Assembly: GCA_027063645.1 (NCBI GenBank)
Contig: JAMORK010000043.1
Location: 1-57,913, forward strand
From: Sulfurimonas sp.
Lineage (GTDB): Bacteria > Campylobacterota > Campylobacteria > Campylobacterales > Sulfurimonadaceae
DNA length: 57,913 nucleotides
Reading direction: 5' to 3'
This document shows, piece by piece, positions 9,033 to 18,239 of the stretch; position 1 is the first letter of the stretch, and each line of letters starts with the position of its first letter. The notes beneath the pieces were generated by a model. That model saw nothing but the letters and a program-made list of their open reading frames with translations. It did no database searches and had not been told where the DNA came from. A program made the translations under genes and the position numbers.

Positions 9033-9061
9033 TAAATAAATTCCTACGAAAGGTTCTGTTT

Positions 9062-9484
9062 ATGAAATTTACTAAAATTGCAACTCCAGAACAAATCGAT
9101 CAAAAATGGGTTTTGATTGATGCAGAAGGTAAAACATTTGGTCGTATGATCACTGAGGTAGCTACTATCTTACGTGGTAAGAACAAAGCATGTTTTACTC
9201 CAAATATTGACTGTGGTGACTATGTAGTTATCATTAATGCTTCTAAAGCTAAGTTCAACGGACTTGGTAAAATAGCAAATAAAGAGTATTTTTCTCATTC
9301 TGGTTACTTCGGTTCTACTAAGAGTGTTAAAATGACTGAGCTTTTAGAAAAAAATCCTGAGAAACTATACAAATTAGCAACTCGTGGTATGCTTCCAAAA
9401 ACTAGACTTGGTGCTAAAATGCTTAAAAAATTAAAAATTTATGCAGGTGCTGAACACCCTCACACTGCACAAATTGCTAAGTAA
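9062..9484 (+). CDS. rplM: Ribosomal protein L13 (uL13)
   Basis: This 140-residue protein matches L13 over its whole length: QKWVLIDAEGKTFGR at the start, LRGKNKACFTPNIDCGDYVVIINA in the middle and RGMLPKTRLGAKMLKKLKIYAGAEHPH at the end. It is an early-assembling 50S subunit protein. AAAGG lies 8 bases before the ATG. It is followed by rpsI after 10 bases, the order found in most bacteria. Confidence 0.98.
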   Translation: MKFTKIATPEQIDQKWVLIDAEGKTFGRMITEVATILRGKNKACFTPNIDCGDYVVIINASKAKFNGLGKIANKEYFSHSGYFGSTKSVKMTELLEKNPEKLYKLATRGMLPKTRLGAKMLKKLKIYAGAEHPHTAQIAK

Positions 9485-9494
9485 GGATTGATAC

Positions 9495-9887
9495 ATGGCA
9501 AAAACAATTTATGCAACAGGACGTCGTAAAGCGTCAATCGCAAAAGTATGGTTAACTCCAGGTACAGGTAAAATTACAATTAATGGTCTTTCTTTAGATG
9601 CATGGTTAGGTGGACTTGAAGCGAAAAAACTTCGTGTAAAACAACCACTTGTTTTATCTAAACAAGACGCTGCAGTTGATATCGTAGCTACTACTTTAGG
9701 TGGTGGTTTTGGTGGTCAAGCAGATGCACTTCGTCACGGAATTTCTCGTGCACTAGTAACATTTGATCCAGCGATCAAAGCTATCCTTAAACCTGAAGGT
9801 ATGATGACTCGTGATGCACGTGTTGTTGAACGTAAGAAACCAGGTAAGAGAAAAGCTCGTCGTTCTCGCCAATTTAGTAAACGTTAA
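9495..9887 (+). CDS. rpsI: Ribosomal protein S9 (uS9)
   Basis: This 130-residue S9 has the diagnostic start [14 protein letters not shown], a central [20 protein letters not shown] and the basic tail [17 protein letters not shown], whose C-terminal arginine reaches the 30S P-site tRNA. It forms a two-gene operon with rplM and is followed directly by an intrinsic terminator. Confidence 0.98.
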   Translation: MAKTIYATGRRKASIAKVWLTPGTGKITINGLSLDAWLGGLEAKKLRVKQPLVLSKQDAAVDIVATTLGGGFGGQADALRHGISRALVTFDPAIKAILKPEGMMTRDARVVERKKPGKRKARRSRQFSKR

Positions 9888-9904
9888 TCGTCTTACAAAA
9901 ACTT

Positions 9905-9940
9905 ACTCAGAGATCTTCTCTGGGTATCTTTCTTCCTTTT
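9905..9940 (+). terminator. Intrinsic terminator after rpsI
   Basis: ACTCAGAGA (9905-9913) pairs with TCTCTGGGT (9917-9925) through nine base pairs including one G-U, with a 3-base loop, followed by a T-rich run. It ends the rplM-rpsI transcript. Confidence 0.75.
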
Positions 9941-9999
9941 TAAATTTTCTTTTTATCTCCATTTTAACAGTTTTTATATATTTTTTATCGTCATAGTTG

Positions 10000-10005
10000 T
10001 ATAAT
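10000..10005 (+). promoter_or_regulatory. -10 box of the porin gene at 10031
   Basis: TATAAT follows a T-rich stretch 25 bases before the porin start codon. AAGGAG at 10021-10026 serves as ribosome-binding site. Confidence 0.5.
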
Positions 10006-10030
10006 AATCCTTCCAATTTTAAGGAGAACT

Positions 10031-11383
10031 ATGAACAAGATCAGCCTCAGTGCTCTTATGATTTCAACGGCTCTACTTGCAACTTCAGATGTAACAACAT
10101 TATCTGAAGTTTTTAGTGAAGCTCAGGTGAGTGGTAATGTAAAGTACTACTATATTCAAACAGATAAAGATAAATCTTATACAAATCAGCCAAACACATC
10201 GGCTTATGCGAACTCTATTGGTGGACAGTTGGGGATTAAAACTGCACAGTTATATGGTTTTAGTGCTGGTGTAACCTTTATGACAACAAACCCTTTTCTA
10301 ATTAATAATGATCCAGCAAAAGTGGACACTTCAATAATAGGGAAAGATAATGGAGCTAGAGGTGGTGATGCTACACAGGGATTTTCTGTTTTAGGGGAAG
10401 CTTACATAGCTTATAATTATGAAGATTTAGATATTAGCTATGGTCGTCAGGCTATTAAAACGCCATTGATGCATGCCAAAGAGGTACGAATGTTACCTTC
10501 AACCTTTAATGGTTTTTATTCTTCTTATAAAATAAATAGTAGTTCAAAAGTTGGGTTTGATTATATTACAGAATTTAAACAAAGAACATCAGATGAATTT
10601 GTAAATATCATCAAACATGCTCTTGGAGATAATACTATTGCTGTAACAGGTTCAGATAGTGGTGCAATGTTTATGGCAGATTATAATTATAAATCTGAAG
10701 ATTACAAGTTTAATGTATATGATTGTTATGCACAAGATTTTATCAACTCTATCTATATAGATGGTGGGATGAAGCTTCCTTTAGCAGAGATGAAAATTGC
10801 ACTAGATGCACAGTATATAAACCAAAAAAGTATAGGGAATGCAGATACGAATCTTGCAAAGGCAGGCTCTTTAACTGGTGGGAAAAAGATCTCTGTCAAT
10901 GCCGTAGCTCTGAAGGCTTCAACTGCTTATAAAAGTGCAAAGTTTACTCTAGCTTACTCAAAAGTTTTTAAAAGTGATTCTAAGCATGATTCTTTAGTGC
11001 TTCCATGGGATGGTACACCACTCTTTACCAATATGATTACATCAAATGATCTTTTTCAATCAATCTATGGTGGTGCACTTAAAGCCGATAGCGTTTACAT
11101 TGGTGGATCGCAAGGGATTAAATTTGCCTATAAACAAAGCTATGATAGTTTTGGCTTAAAAGGTTTTAGTTCAACCTTAGCATTTTTAAACACTTCAAAT
11201 TCAAGATTTGCCAAAGATCAAAGAGATTATAATGTAGTTTTAGGCTACAAGTATGCAAAAAATTTCTCTTTGGCTCTCAAAGGGATCTGGGTTCAAAACA
11301 ATACCGGTGCTGATACAGATGGCACAATCTCTCAACTCAAACTTCTCTCACAGTACAGAGTGATAGCAAACTACAAATTTTAA
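10031..11383 (+). CDS. Outer-membrane porin (OprD-like)
   Basis: This 450-residue protein has an N-terminal signal-like segment (MNKISLSALMISTALLATS). The body is made of beta strands such as AYIAYNYEDLDISYGRQAIKTP, VVLGYKYAKNFSLALKGIW and the C-terminal YRVIANYKF, which ends in phenylalanine as barrel proteins do. The DISYGRQ..KTPLMHAKEVRMLPSTFNG block resembles the equivalent block of the porin at 7400-8863, so the two are distant paralogues. It has its own promoter and a strong ribosome-binding site. The substrate is unknown. Confidence 0.82.
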   Translation: MNKISLSALMISTALLATSDVTTLSEVFSEAQVSGNVKYYYIQTDKDKSYTNQPNTSAYANSIGGQLGIKTAQLYGFSAGVTFMTTNPFLINNDPAKVDTSIIGKDNGARGGDATQGFSVLGEAYIAYNYEDLDISYGRQAIKTPLMHAKEVRMLPSTFNGFYSSYKINSSSKVGFDYITEFKQRTSDEFVNIIKHALGDNTIAVTGSDSGAMFMADYNYKSEDYKFNVYDCYAQDFINSIYIDGGMKLPLAEMKIALDAQYINQKSIGNADTNLAKAGSLTGGKKISVNAVALKASTAYKSAKFTLAYSKVFKSDSKHDSLVLPWDGTPLFTNMITSNDLFQSIYGGALKADSVYIGGSQGIKFAYKQSYDSFGLKGFSSTLAFLNTSNSRFAKDQRDYNVVLGYKYAKNFSLALKGIWVQNNTGADTDGTISQLKLLSQYRVIANYKF

Positions 11384-11403
11384 TCAGTTAACTCTCTTAC
11401 TAT

Positions 11404-11435
11404 ATAATATCCCTAGATAAAAAAAGGGATATTAT
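11404..11435 (+). promoter_or_regulatory. Hairpin covering the -10 box and ribosome-binding site of the DUF945 gene
   Basis: ATAATATCCC (11404-11413) is the exact inverse of GGGATATTAT (11426-11435), separated by 12 bases. The left arm overlaps TATAAT at 11403-11408 and the right arm contains the GGGA that would serve as ribosome-binding site for the ATG at 11437. In RNA read through from the porin gene the stem would hide that site; as DNA it could be an operator. Confidence 0.45.
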
Positions 11436-11436
11436 T

Positions 11437-12813
11437 ATGAAAAAAGTGGTTCTATTTGTAGCCTTGGCCTTAGTTGTCTTGGCTGCCTTACCTGTTGTAG
11501 GTAATAAGTATGTACAAAGTAACATTGATGAGCGAGTGGAAGATTTAAAGAGTTATGGCCTTGGTGTTGAAAAAACATCAACAACATCATCGTATCTTAG
11601 TACAAAAAAACATTTTGAATTTCTTTTAAAAGATGCTGATATATTTATAGACTATCTTAATAACTACTCAAATCAACAGATACCAGCTTATGTTAATGCT
11701 GCACTTGAAGGTGTTTTGATTGGTGCAGATGTAGAGTACAGCAATATCCCTTTTACAAAAGCAATCTCTATAGATATCTACCCTTTAAGTGTTTCCCCTC
11801 TTCTTGCAAAAAATATGAAAGAAAAAGATCTTAACTTTTATACAAGTTTAGAAAACTTTCTTCACTCTAAGGGTGTTTTGTACCATATCAATTACGATAT
11901 AGTAAGTGAAGATTTTGATGGTTATATCAAAGATATCAACGAGAAATATGTACTAAAAGATGCAACTGAACTCTCTTTATCATTACAAGGTGCAGTGTTT
12001 GAAGGTCAAGGAAGATTAATGACTCCAACACGATTAACATCTGAAGTAACAAAAATAGACTTAGAGATGAAGAATGATCAAGCAACACTACTCTTTCACC
12101 TTTTAGATCTAGGTGGTAGCTCTCATTTTGAATCACAAGGTACATATCTTAGCAGTATCAATTTACGAAGTTTTGATATCTCTGTGGACACTCCTCGTGA
12201 TAACCTTCTCTTAAAGGCATCAGATCTTAAGGTGAATCTTTCTGCAAATGATCAACTTAAAAAAGCTGAATTTAATGCGAAGTCTACACTTGAACATCTA
12301 GAAGTAGAATCGAAAGATATAACATTTGATATGGAGAAACTCTCTTATGATGTAGCAGTTAATGGTTTAGACAAAACGATTGTAAAAAGATTAAAAGTTT
12401 TACTCAACAAAGCAAACATGCAACCATCCCCAGTACTAAATAAGCAAATTTTAGATGAAAGTACACAACTTTTGGCAAAAGGTTTACAACTCAATGTAGC
12501 AGATCTCTCTTTTAAAACACTTACTGTAAACGATATGCAACATTTAGGTGGATTAGAGATGAAAATGGATCTAAATATTAAAGAGGATCCCAATTTAGTA
12601 TCAAAGTTACAACTCTCCCCTTTACTTCTTGCACAAAATATTGACATAGTATTAAATCTCAAACTCTCTCAAGCTATCTACAAAAATATCACAGCAGGTT
12701 CAAGAATGGCAGCAGCAGCAAATAGTTATGCAAAAGTAGATGGAGATAATGTTGTTTTTGACATAGTATTTAAAGATGGAAAACTGCAAATGAATGGAAA
12801 AGCTTTACAATAA
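11437..12813 (+). CDS. DUF945 (YdgA-like) family protein
   Basis: This 458-residue protein has a single N-terminal transmembrane or signal segment (KKVVLFVALALVVLAALPVVGNKYV) followed by a long, regular mixed region. The opening pattern, a hydrophobic segment then a short ...VEDLKSYGLGVEKTS... stretch, fits the DUF945/YdgA family of envelope proteins of unknown function. It is followed by a peptide-binding protein gene after 2 bases. I see no catalytic motif. Confidence 0.65.
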   Translation: MKKVVLFVALALVVLAALPVVGNKYVQSNIDERVEDLKSYGLGVEKTSTTSSYLSTKKHFEFLLKDADIFIDYLNNYSNQQIPAYVNAALEGVLIGADVEYSNIPFTKAISIDIYPLSVSPLLAKNMKEKDLNFYTSLENFLHSKGVLYHINYDIVSEDFDGYIKDINEKYVLKDATELSLSLQGAVFEGQGRLMTPTRLTSEVTKIDLEMKNDQATLLFHLLDLGGSSHFESQGTYLSSINLRSFDISVDTPRDNLLLKASDLKVNLSANDQLKKAEFNAKSTLEHLEVESKDITFDMEKLSYDVAVNGLDKTIVKRLKVLLNKANMQPSPVLNKQILDESTQLLAKGLQLNVADLSFKTLTVNDMQHLGGLEMKMDLNIKEDPNLVSKLQLSPLLLAQNIDIVLNLKLSQAIYKNITAGSRMAAAANSYAKVDGDNVVFDIVFKDGKLQMNGKALQ

Positions 12814-12815
12814 AT

Positions 12816-14312
12816 ATGAAGTTTTTATTTTTTCTCTTTTTCAGTTTTTACCTTTTTGGATCAACTTTGCACCTTGCAACATCATCAAATCCATCAAGGC
12901 TCAACCCTATCTTAGCAACAGATTCCTCTTCCTCTGAGATAGCAGGTTTTTTGTTTAATGGCCTTGTGAAGTACGATAAAGATTCCTCTACAATCATTGG
13001 TGATTTAGCAGATAAGTTTTATTTTAAAAATGATACTACACTGATCTTTAAGCTAAAAGATGGAGTGGTGTGGCATGATGGAGAGGCATTTAGTGCAAAA
13101 GATGTTCTCTTTACTTATCAAACACTTATATCAGACAAGATAGCCTCCCCTTATAGTTCAGGATTTCGTTTTGTAAAAGATGTAAAAATTGTCGATAAGT
13201 ATACAATTGAAGTAACTTATAAAAAGCCTTACTTTAAAGCACTTGAGACATGGATGATGGGGATTCTCCCAGAACATCTCCTTAAAAATGACAAAAATCT
13301 TATGAACTCAAAGTTCAACACTCATCCCATTGGAACAGGCCCATACCTCTTAAAAAAACTGGAGTTCTCAAAAAATATTGAGCTTGATGCTTTTGACAAG
13401 TATTTTGAGGGTCGTCCCAAGATAGATAAGATCTCTTTTCATGTGATAGCAGACCCCATGACCCGTTTTTTGATGCTTAAATCTTCTCAATTAGATATAG
13501 GGAGTGTAGAACCTATGGCTTATGAGCGACAACTTCATAAAGATTTTTTTGATAAGTTTAATATCTATGAAGATATCACACACTCTTACACCTACTTAGG
13601 GTTTAATCTGCGTTTAGAGAAGTTTAAAGATCCAAGAGTAAGAGAGGCTATCTCTTTAGCGATAAACCGTCAAGAGATAGTTGATATACTTTTTTTTAAA
13701 CATGCCAAAGTGTGTACAGGGCCATTTTTACCAGGGAGTGCTGCTTTTAATGCAGATGTAAAAGCTCCAACACAAGATCTAAAGAGGGCAAAAGCCTTAC
13801 TTAAAGAGGCAGGTTATGATGAGAGTCATCCTTTTGAGTTTGAGATAGCAACATCTAATGCAAGTCAGATCCGCCCTTATGCTGCACAAATATTACAACA
13901 TCAGTTAAAACAGGTCGGTGTAAAAGTAACACTCCGAGTGATGGAGTGGCAGGCATTTTTAAATATGGTGGTATTTCCTCATAAGTTTGACACAGTACTC
14001 TTAGGGTGGGGACTCTCCCCTACACCAGATCCCTATATGTTTTGGCACTCAGATAACGATAAAAAGGGTGGATTTAATTTTATAGGCTATCACAATAAAG
14101 AGATGGATAAGATGATAGAGGTATCACAATCTATGGTAGATAGAAAAAAATTGACTGCTATATGGAAAGAGATGTTTAAAATTGTAACAGATGATAACCC
14201 TTACCTTTTTCTCTATATACCTAACTCAATTACAGCAGTCAATAAAAATGTAAAAAATGTGGAGCCAAGTATCAGTGGTATCTGGCATAACTATATAGAA
14301 TGGGAGAAATAA
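12816..14312 (+). CDS. Oligopeptide/nickel ABC transporter substrate-binding protein (SBP family 5)
   Basis: This 498-residue periplasmic binding protein has a signal peptide of about 16 residues (MKFLFFLFFSFYLFGS). Family 5 features include LNPILATDSSSSEIAGFLFNGLV, VWHDGEAFSAKDVLFTY, HPIGTGPYLLK and a C-terminal DPYMFWHSD segment. It would capture peptides, nickel chelates or similar ligands for an ABC importer. No permease genes are adjacent; a related ATPase gene is at 56312. The start is 2 bases after the DUF945 stop and the stop is 1 base before the HAD gene. Confidence 0.87.
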   Translation: MKFLFFLFFSFYLFGSTLHLATSSNPSRLNPILATDSSSSEIAGFLFNGLVKYDKDSSTIIGDLADKFYFKNDTTLIFKLKDGVVWHDGEAFSAKDVLFTYQTLISDKIASPYSSGFRFVKDVKIVDKYTIEVTYKKPYFKALETWMMGILPEHLLKNDKNLMNSKFNTHPIGTGPYLLKKLEFSKNIELDAFDKYFEGRPKIDKISFHVIADPMTRFLMLKSSQLDIGSVEPMAYERQLHKDFFDKFNIYEDITHSYTYLGFNLRLEKFKDPRVREAISLAINRQEIVDILFFKHAKVCTGPFLPGSAAFNADVKAPTQDLKRAKALLKEAGYDESHPFEFEIATSNASQIRPYAAQILQHQLKQVGVKVTLRVMEWQAFLNMVVFPHKFDTVLLGWGLSPTPDPYMFWHSDNDKKGGFNFIGYHNKEMDKMIEVSQSMVDRKKLTAIWKEMFKIVTDDNPYLFLYIPNSITAVNKNVKNVEPSISGIWHNYIEWEK

Positions 14313-14313
14313 T

Positions 14314-14961
14314 TTGATAATACTTTTTGACTTGGATGGTACCTTAATAGACTCTACAGAAGCGATTTTAGAGAGTTTTTATAAAGCATTTAAAGTACAT
14401 GAAAGAGTATCACCTCAAGATGAGGAGATAAAGGCTCTTATAGGGTACCCTTTAGATGTAATGTTTAGTGAACTCGGTATAGAAGAGAGTAGAGTGTGGG
14501 ATTTTGTAACAAGCTACAAAGAGCACTATCGTGAGATATCAAGACAAAAGACAGAACTCTTGGTAAATGCAAGAGAGGCTGTAACACTAGCATCAGAATT
14601 TGCAGAATTAGGGATAGTAACTACAAAAACAGGGCGATATTCGCAAGTGTTGATGGAGCATTTTGAATTGATGGAGATGTTTACAGTGCTGATTGGTAGA
14701 GAAGATGTTGAGAAGCCAAAACCAGATGCAGAGCCTATTCTTAAAGCTTTAGAAGCTTTTGAAGTAGATGGAAAAGAGATATGGATGATTGGTGATACAA
14801 AGTTAGATCTACTTTCTGCAAAAAATGCAAATGTAAAATCTATAGGAGTGTTAAGTGGTTATGATGATGAAACTACTTTAAAGCAATTTACTAATGTTAT
14901 ATTTTGTGATGCACTAGAGGCTGTTAAGTATCTAAAAAGTAGGAAAAAATCACACTCATAA
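14314..14961 (+). CDS. HAD-superfamily hydrolase (phosphoglycolate phosphatase-like)
   Basis: This 215-residue protein opens with FDLDGTLIDST, the HAD motif I with both catalytic aspartates. Motif II is GIVTTKT, the motif III lysine lies in EKPKPDAEP and motif IV is MIGDTKLDLLSAKNA. A helical cap follows motif I, the Gph/PpaX type. The start is a TTG placed 1 base after the upstream stop, with GGGAG before it; no upstream ATG gives a proper N-terminus. The substrate cannot be read from sequence. Confidence 0.85.
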   Translation: MIILFDLDGTLIDSTEAILESFYKAFKVHERVSPQDEEIKALIGYPLDVMFSELGIEESRVWDFVTSYKEHYREISRQKTELLVNAREAVTLASEFAELGIVTTKTGRYSQVLMEHFELMEMFTVLIGREDVEKPKPDAEPILKALEAFEVDGKEIWMIGDTKLDLLSAKNANVKSIGVLSGYDDETTLKQFTNVIFCDALEAVKYLKSRKKSHS

Positions 14962-15080
14962 CTTGCTCACTTATCTATCTCTTATTATCAAGCTATATTT
15001 AAGTCCCACTTGCCTAAAATACAGTAAATAGAATTGAAAGAAAATGGAATATATTTCTTGAAAGAACTTAAGGAGAATTT

Positions 15081-15638
15081 ATGCTAGAGATTAGATGGCA
15101 TAGTCGTGCTGGTCAAGGTGCTGTAACAGGTGCAAAAGGTTTGGCGGATGTTATTTCGACAACAGGTAAGCATGTTCAAGCATTCGCATTTTACGGATCA
15201 GCTAAACGTGGAGCTGCCATGACAGCATATAACCGTGTAGATGAAGAGATCATCATGAATCATGAAAAATATATGGAACCAGATTATGTTTTTGTGATAG
15301 ATCCTGCATTGGTTTATACATCAGATGTGACTATTAATGGAAAAGAAGATACTAAATATATTATCACAACTCATATGAGTACAGATGAGCTTATAGCTTC
15401 TCAACCGAAACTTAAAGGCAAAGAAGTTTATACAGTTGATTGTATTAAGATTGCTCAAGAGACTATCGGTCGTCCTATTCCAAATACACCAATGCTTGGT
15501 GCATTTATGAAGATATCTGGAATGTATGATATTGAGTTCTTTAAAGAGAGTATGGTAAGAATCCTCGGTAAACTACCACAAAAAATTATTGACGCTAATA
15601 TGATTGCTATTCAGCGTGCATATGACGAAGTAAAGTAA
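15081..15638 (+). CDS. porC: Pyruvate:ferredoxin oxidoreductase, gamma subunit
   Basis: This 185-residue gamma subunit opens with LEIRWHSRAGQGAVTGAKGLADV and contains YGSAKRGAAMTAYNRV, the standard motifs of the family. With the delta, alpha and beta subunits that follow directly it forms an enzyme interconverting pyruvate + CoA with acetyl-CoA + CO2 + reduced ferredoxin or flavodoxin. In autotrophic Campylobacterota it runs toward pyruvate synthesis after the reductive TCA cycle. AAGGAG lies before the ATG. Confidence 0.95.
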   Translation: MLEIRWHSRAGQGAVTGAKGLADVISTTGKHVQAFAFYGSAKRGAAMTAYNRVDEEIIMNHEKYMEPDYVFVIDPALVYTSDVTINGKEDTKYIITTHMSTDELIASQPKLKGKEVYTVDCIKIAQETIGRPIPNTPMLGAFMKISGMYDIEFFKESMVRILGKLPQKIIDANMIAIQRAYDEVK

Positions 15639-15648
15639 GGAGCTGATA

Positions 15649-16044
15649 ATGGCAAATACAGGTTGGGACGAATTTGAAATCGGAGCTATGCTTCGTACAT
15701 TTGAAGGTAGTATAGACGATATCGCTGGTACACTTCAAGAAGACCGTAAATATACAGAAAATAGCTCATTTAGTGCTTCTGTTGCAGACTGGAGAATTGA
15801 GAAACCAATTTTTGCAAAAGATTATTGTATCGATTGCCAATTTTGTTGGATCTATTGTCCAGATATTTCAATTATCTCTAGAGATAAAAAGATGATTGGT
15901 ATAGATATGGATCACTGTAAAGGGTGTGGTATATGTGTTGAGGTTTGTCCTACAAACCCTAAATCATTACTAATGTTCCCAGAACAAGCAGACGAAGAGA
16001 CAGAGATTGCTCAATGGCCTGCGAAAGAAACGAAGGAGAAATAG
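15649..16044 (+). CDS. porD: Pyruvate:ferredoxin oxidoreductase, delta subunit (2x[4Fe-4S])
   Basis: This 131-residue ferredoxin-like subunit has two four-cysteine motifs: C60-x2-C63-x2-C66-x3-C70-P and C90-x2-C93-x2-C96-x3-C100-P. These hold two [4Fe-4S] clusters that carry electrons between the thiamine site of PorB and ferredoxin. About 50 residues precede the clusters, as in Helicobacter PorD. The stop codon is immediately followed by the porA ATG. Confidence 0.95.
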   Translation: MANTGWDEFEIGAMLRTFEGSIDDIAGTLQEDRKYTENSSFSASVADWRIEKPIFAKDYCIDCQFCWIYCPDISIISRDKKMIGIDMDHCKGCGICVEVCPTNPKSLLMFPEQADEETEIAQWPAKETKEK

Positions 16045-17268
16045 ATGGCATTTGATAAAATGGAATTAAGAGATATTGAGGTTTGGGATGGTAACTTTGC
16101 AGCTGCTCAAGCACTAAGACAGTGTCAAATTGATGTTGTTGCGGCATACCCAATTACTCCATCAACTCCTATCGTTGAAGGTTATGCAAAATTCTTAGCA
16201 GATAATTATGTTGAGGGTGAGTTTGTAATGGTTGAGTCTGAACATGCTGCGATGTCAGGATGTATTGGTGCTGCTGCTGCTGGTGGACGTGTTGCAACTG
16301 CAACTTCTTCACAAGGTTTTGCACTTATGGTTGAAACACTGTACCAAGCTTCTGGTATGCGTTTACCAATTGTACTTAATGTTGTAAACCGTGCACTTGC
16401 TGCTCCATTAAATGTTAATGGTGACCACTCAGATATGTATCTTGGTCGTGATTCTGGTTGGATTCAATTTGATTCTTACTGTCCACAAGATGCTTACGAT
16501 TTAAACTTTATTGCATTTCGTGTAGCTGAAGATCATGATGTTCGTTTACCATGTATGGTACACCAAGATGGTTTTATGACTTCTCATACTGCTCAAGGTG
16601 TACATACTATGGATGATGATACTGCATATAGCTTTGTTGGTGATTTTAAACCAATGAACGATATGCTAGATTTTGAACATCCAGTAACACATGGTGTACA
16701 AACAGAAGAAGATTGGCACTTTGAGCATAAAGCTCGTCAACATAATGACCTTATGACAAAAGTTATGCCAAAAATTCAAGCTGCTTTTGATGATTTTAAA
16801 ACATTAACAGGTCGTGAGTATAATATTGTTGAAAGATACGATATGGATGATGCAGATGTATGTGTTGTTTGTATGGGTACTTCAGTTGAAACTGCTCGTG
16901 AAGTTGCTTTAGAGATGAGAGCAAAAGGAATTAAAGCTGGTGTTGTAGGTATCCGTGTGGTACGTCCATTCCCATTCTTTGAAATTCAGGAAGCTCTTAA
17001 AGATGTTAAAGCAATCGCTGCACTAGATCGTTCAGCTCCAGGTGGTGCGCCAGGTATGCTTTTCAACGAGATTGCTGGTTGTCTTTTCAATACTGATACA
17101 AAAGCTCTCCTTTCTGGTTACATTTATGGTCTTGGTGGTCGTGACTTAACGAAGAAACATTTAGTAGATCTATTTACTGAACTTCAAGCGAATGTTGATG
17201 CAGGAAAAGTATTAACTCCACTACAACAATTTATCGGTGTTCGTGGACCGAAATTACAATTTTTATAG
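16045..17268 (+). CDS. porA: Pyruvate:ferredoxin oxidoreductase, alpha subunit
   Basis: This 407-residue alpha subunit has AAYPITPSTPIVEG near the N-terminus, the conserved threonine/pyruvate-binding region, then VESEHAAMSGCIGAAAAGGRVATATSSQGFALM. The C-terminal third has the transketolase C-type fold (GIKAGVVGIRVVRPFPFFEI). It abuts porD without a gap and precedes porB by 9 bases. The codon use (many GGT, GTT and CGT codons) suggests high expression. Confidence 0.95.
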   Translation: MAFDKMELRDIEVWDGNFAAAQALRQCQIDVVAAYPITPSTPIVEGYAKFLADNYVEGEFVMVESEHAAMSGCIGAAAAGGRVATATSSQGFALMVETLYQASGMRLPIVLNVVNRALAAPLNVNGDHSDMYLGRDSGWIQFDSYCPQDAYDLNFIAFRVAEDHDVRLPCMVHQDGFMTSHTAQGVHTMDDDTAYSFVGDFKPMNDMLDFEHPVTHGVQTEEDWHFEHKARQHNDLMTKVMPKIQAAFDDFKTLTGREYNIVERYDMDDADVCVVCMGTSVETAREVALEMRAKGIKAGVVGIRVVRPFPFFEIQEALKDVKAIAALDRSAPGGAPGMLFNEIAGCLFNTDTKALLSGYIYGLGGRDLTKKHLVDLFTELQANVDAGKVLTPLQQFIGVRGPKLQFL

Positions 17269-17277
17269 GAGAAAACT

Positions 17278-18234
17278 ATGAGTGAAATGAAAAAAATTAA
17301 AAACTTAAAAGAGTTTTCTACATCAGCAGACCGTTTTGAAGGTGCAAACCTTCTTTGTCCTGGTTGTGCTCACTCTATCATTGTTCGTGAAGTATTAAAT
17401 GCGACAAATGATGACTTAGTACTTTCAGCATCAACTGGTTGTCTTGAAGTTTGTACAGCTGTTTATCCATATACATCATGGGATGCTTCTTGGATTCACA
17501 TTGGTTTTGAAAATGGTTCTACTGCAGTTGCAGGTGCTGAAGCAATGTATAATGCACTTAAAAATAAAGGTCGCCTAAAGCAACCTGATCGTAATCCTAA
17601 GTTTGTTTCTTTCGCAGGTGATGGTGCATCTTACGATATTGGTTTCCAATGGATCTCTGGTTGTATGGAACGTGGTCATAATATTATGCATGTTGTTCTT
17701 GATAATGAAGTATATGCAAATACTGGTGGACAACGTTCATCTTCAACACCTATCGGTTCATCTGCAACTACATCTCCTGCTGGACGTGTAAGTTATGGTG
17801 AAAAGAAAAACAAAAAAGATATGGTAGCTATTATGGCAAGCCATGGTATCCCATATTCTGCACAAGTTGCTCCAAATAAATGGAAAGATATGGTGAAGAA
17901 AATTCAACACGGTATGGCAGTAGATGGTCCTGTATTTATCAATGCAGTATCTCCTTGTACAACTGAGTGGAAATTTGATCCTAAAGATACAATGATGCTT
18001 ACAGATCTTTCAACTGACTCTTTAGTATTCCCACTATATGAGATTATTGATGGTCATGAATTAAACATCACATATCGTCCTAAAAATGTTGTGCCTGTTG
18101 AAGAATATTTGGCAGCACAAGGACGTTTTAAACACCTTTTTAAAGATGAGTATAAATACTTAATTAAAGAGTGGCAAGAGCGTGTAGATGCGAACTGGGC
18201 TTATCTAAATCGCCGTGAAGAAGCTCGCGTTTAG
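17278..18234 (+). CDS. porB: Pyruvate:ferredoxin oxidoreductase, beta subunit (TPP-binding)
   Basis: This 318-residue subunit carries the active site. LLCPGCAHS holds two cluster cysteines and STGCLEVC is the next cysteine pair. FAGDGASYDIGFQW followed by DNEVYANTGGQ is the thiamine pyrophosphate/magnesium motif, and a further cysteine is in VSPCTTEW. It is the last gene of the porCDAB operon. A palindromic repeat block follows directly after its stop codon. Confidence 0.95.
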   Translation: MSEMKKIKNLKEFSTSADRFEGANLLCPGCAHSIIVREVLNATNDDLVLSASTGCLEVCTAVYPYTSWDASWIHIGFENGSTAVAGAEAMYNALKNKGRLKQPDRNPKFVSFAGDGASYDIGFQWISGCMERGHNIMHVVLDNEVYANTGGQRSSSTPIGSSATTSPAGRVSYGEKKNKKDMVAIMASHGIPYSAQVAPNKWKDMVKKIQHGMAVDGPVFINAVSPCTTEWKFDPKDTMMLTDLSTDSLVFPLYEIIDGHELNITYRPKNVVPVEEYLAAQGRFKHLFKDEYKYLIKEWQERVDANWAYLNRREEARV

Positions 18235-18239
18235 TCGTG

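Noticed and set aside
12345-12662. Minus-strand ORF of 105 residues inside the DUF945 gene
   Set aside because: It is fully antisense to a gene with a clear frame, and has no ribosome-binding site or recognisable domain. It is a shadow frame.
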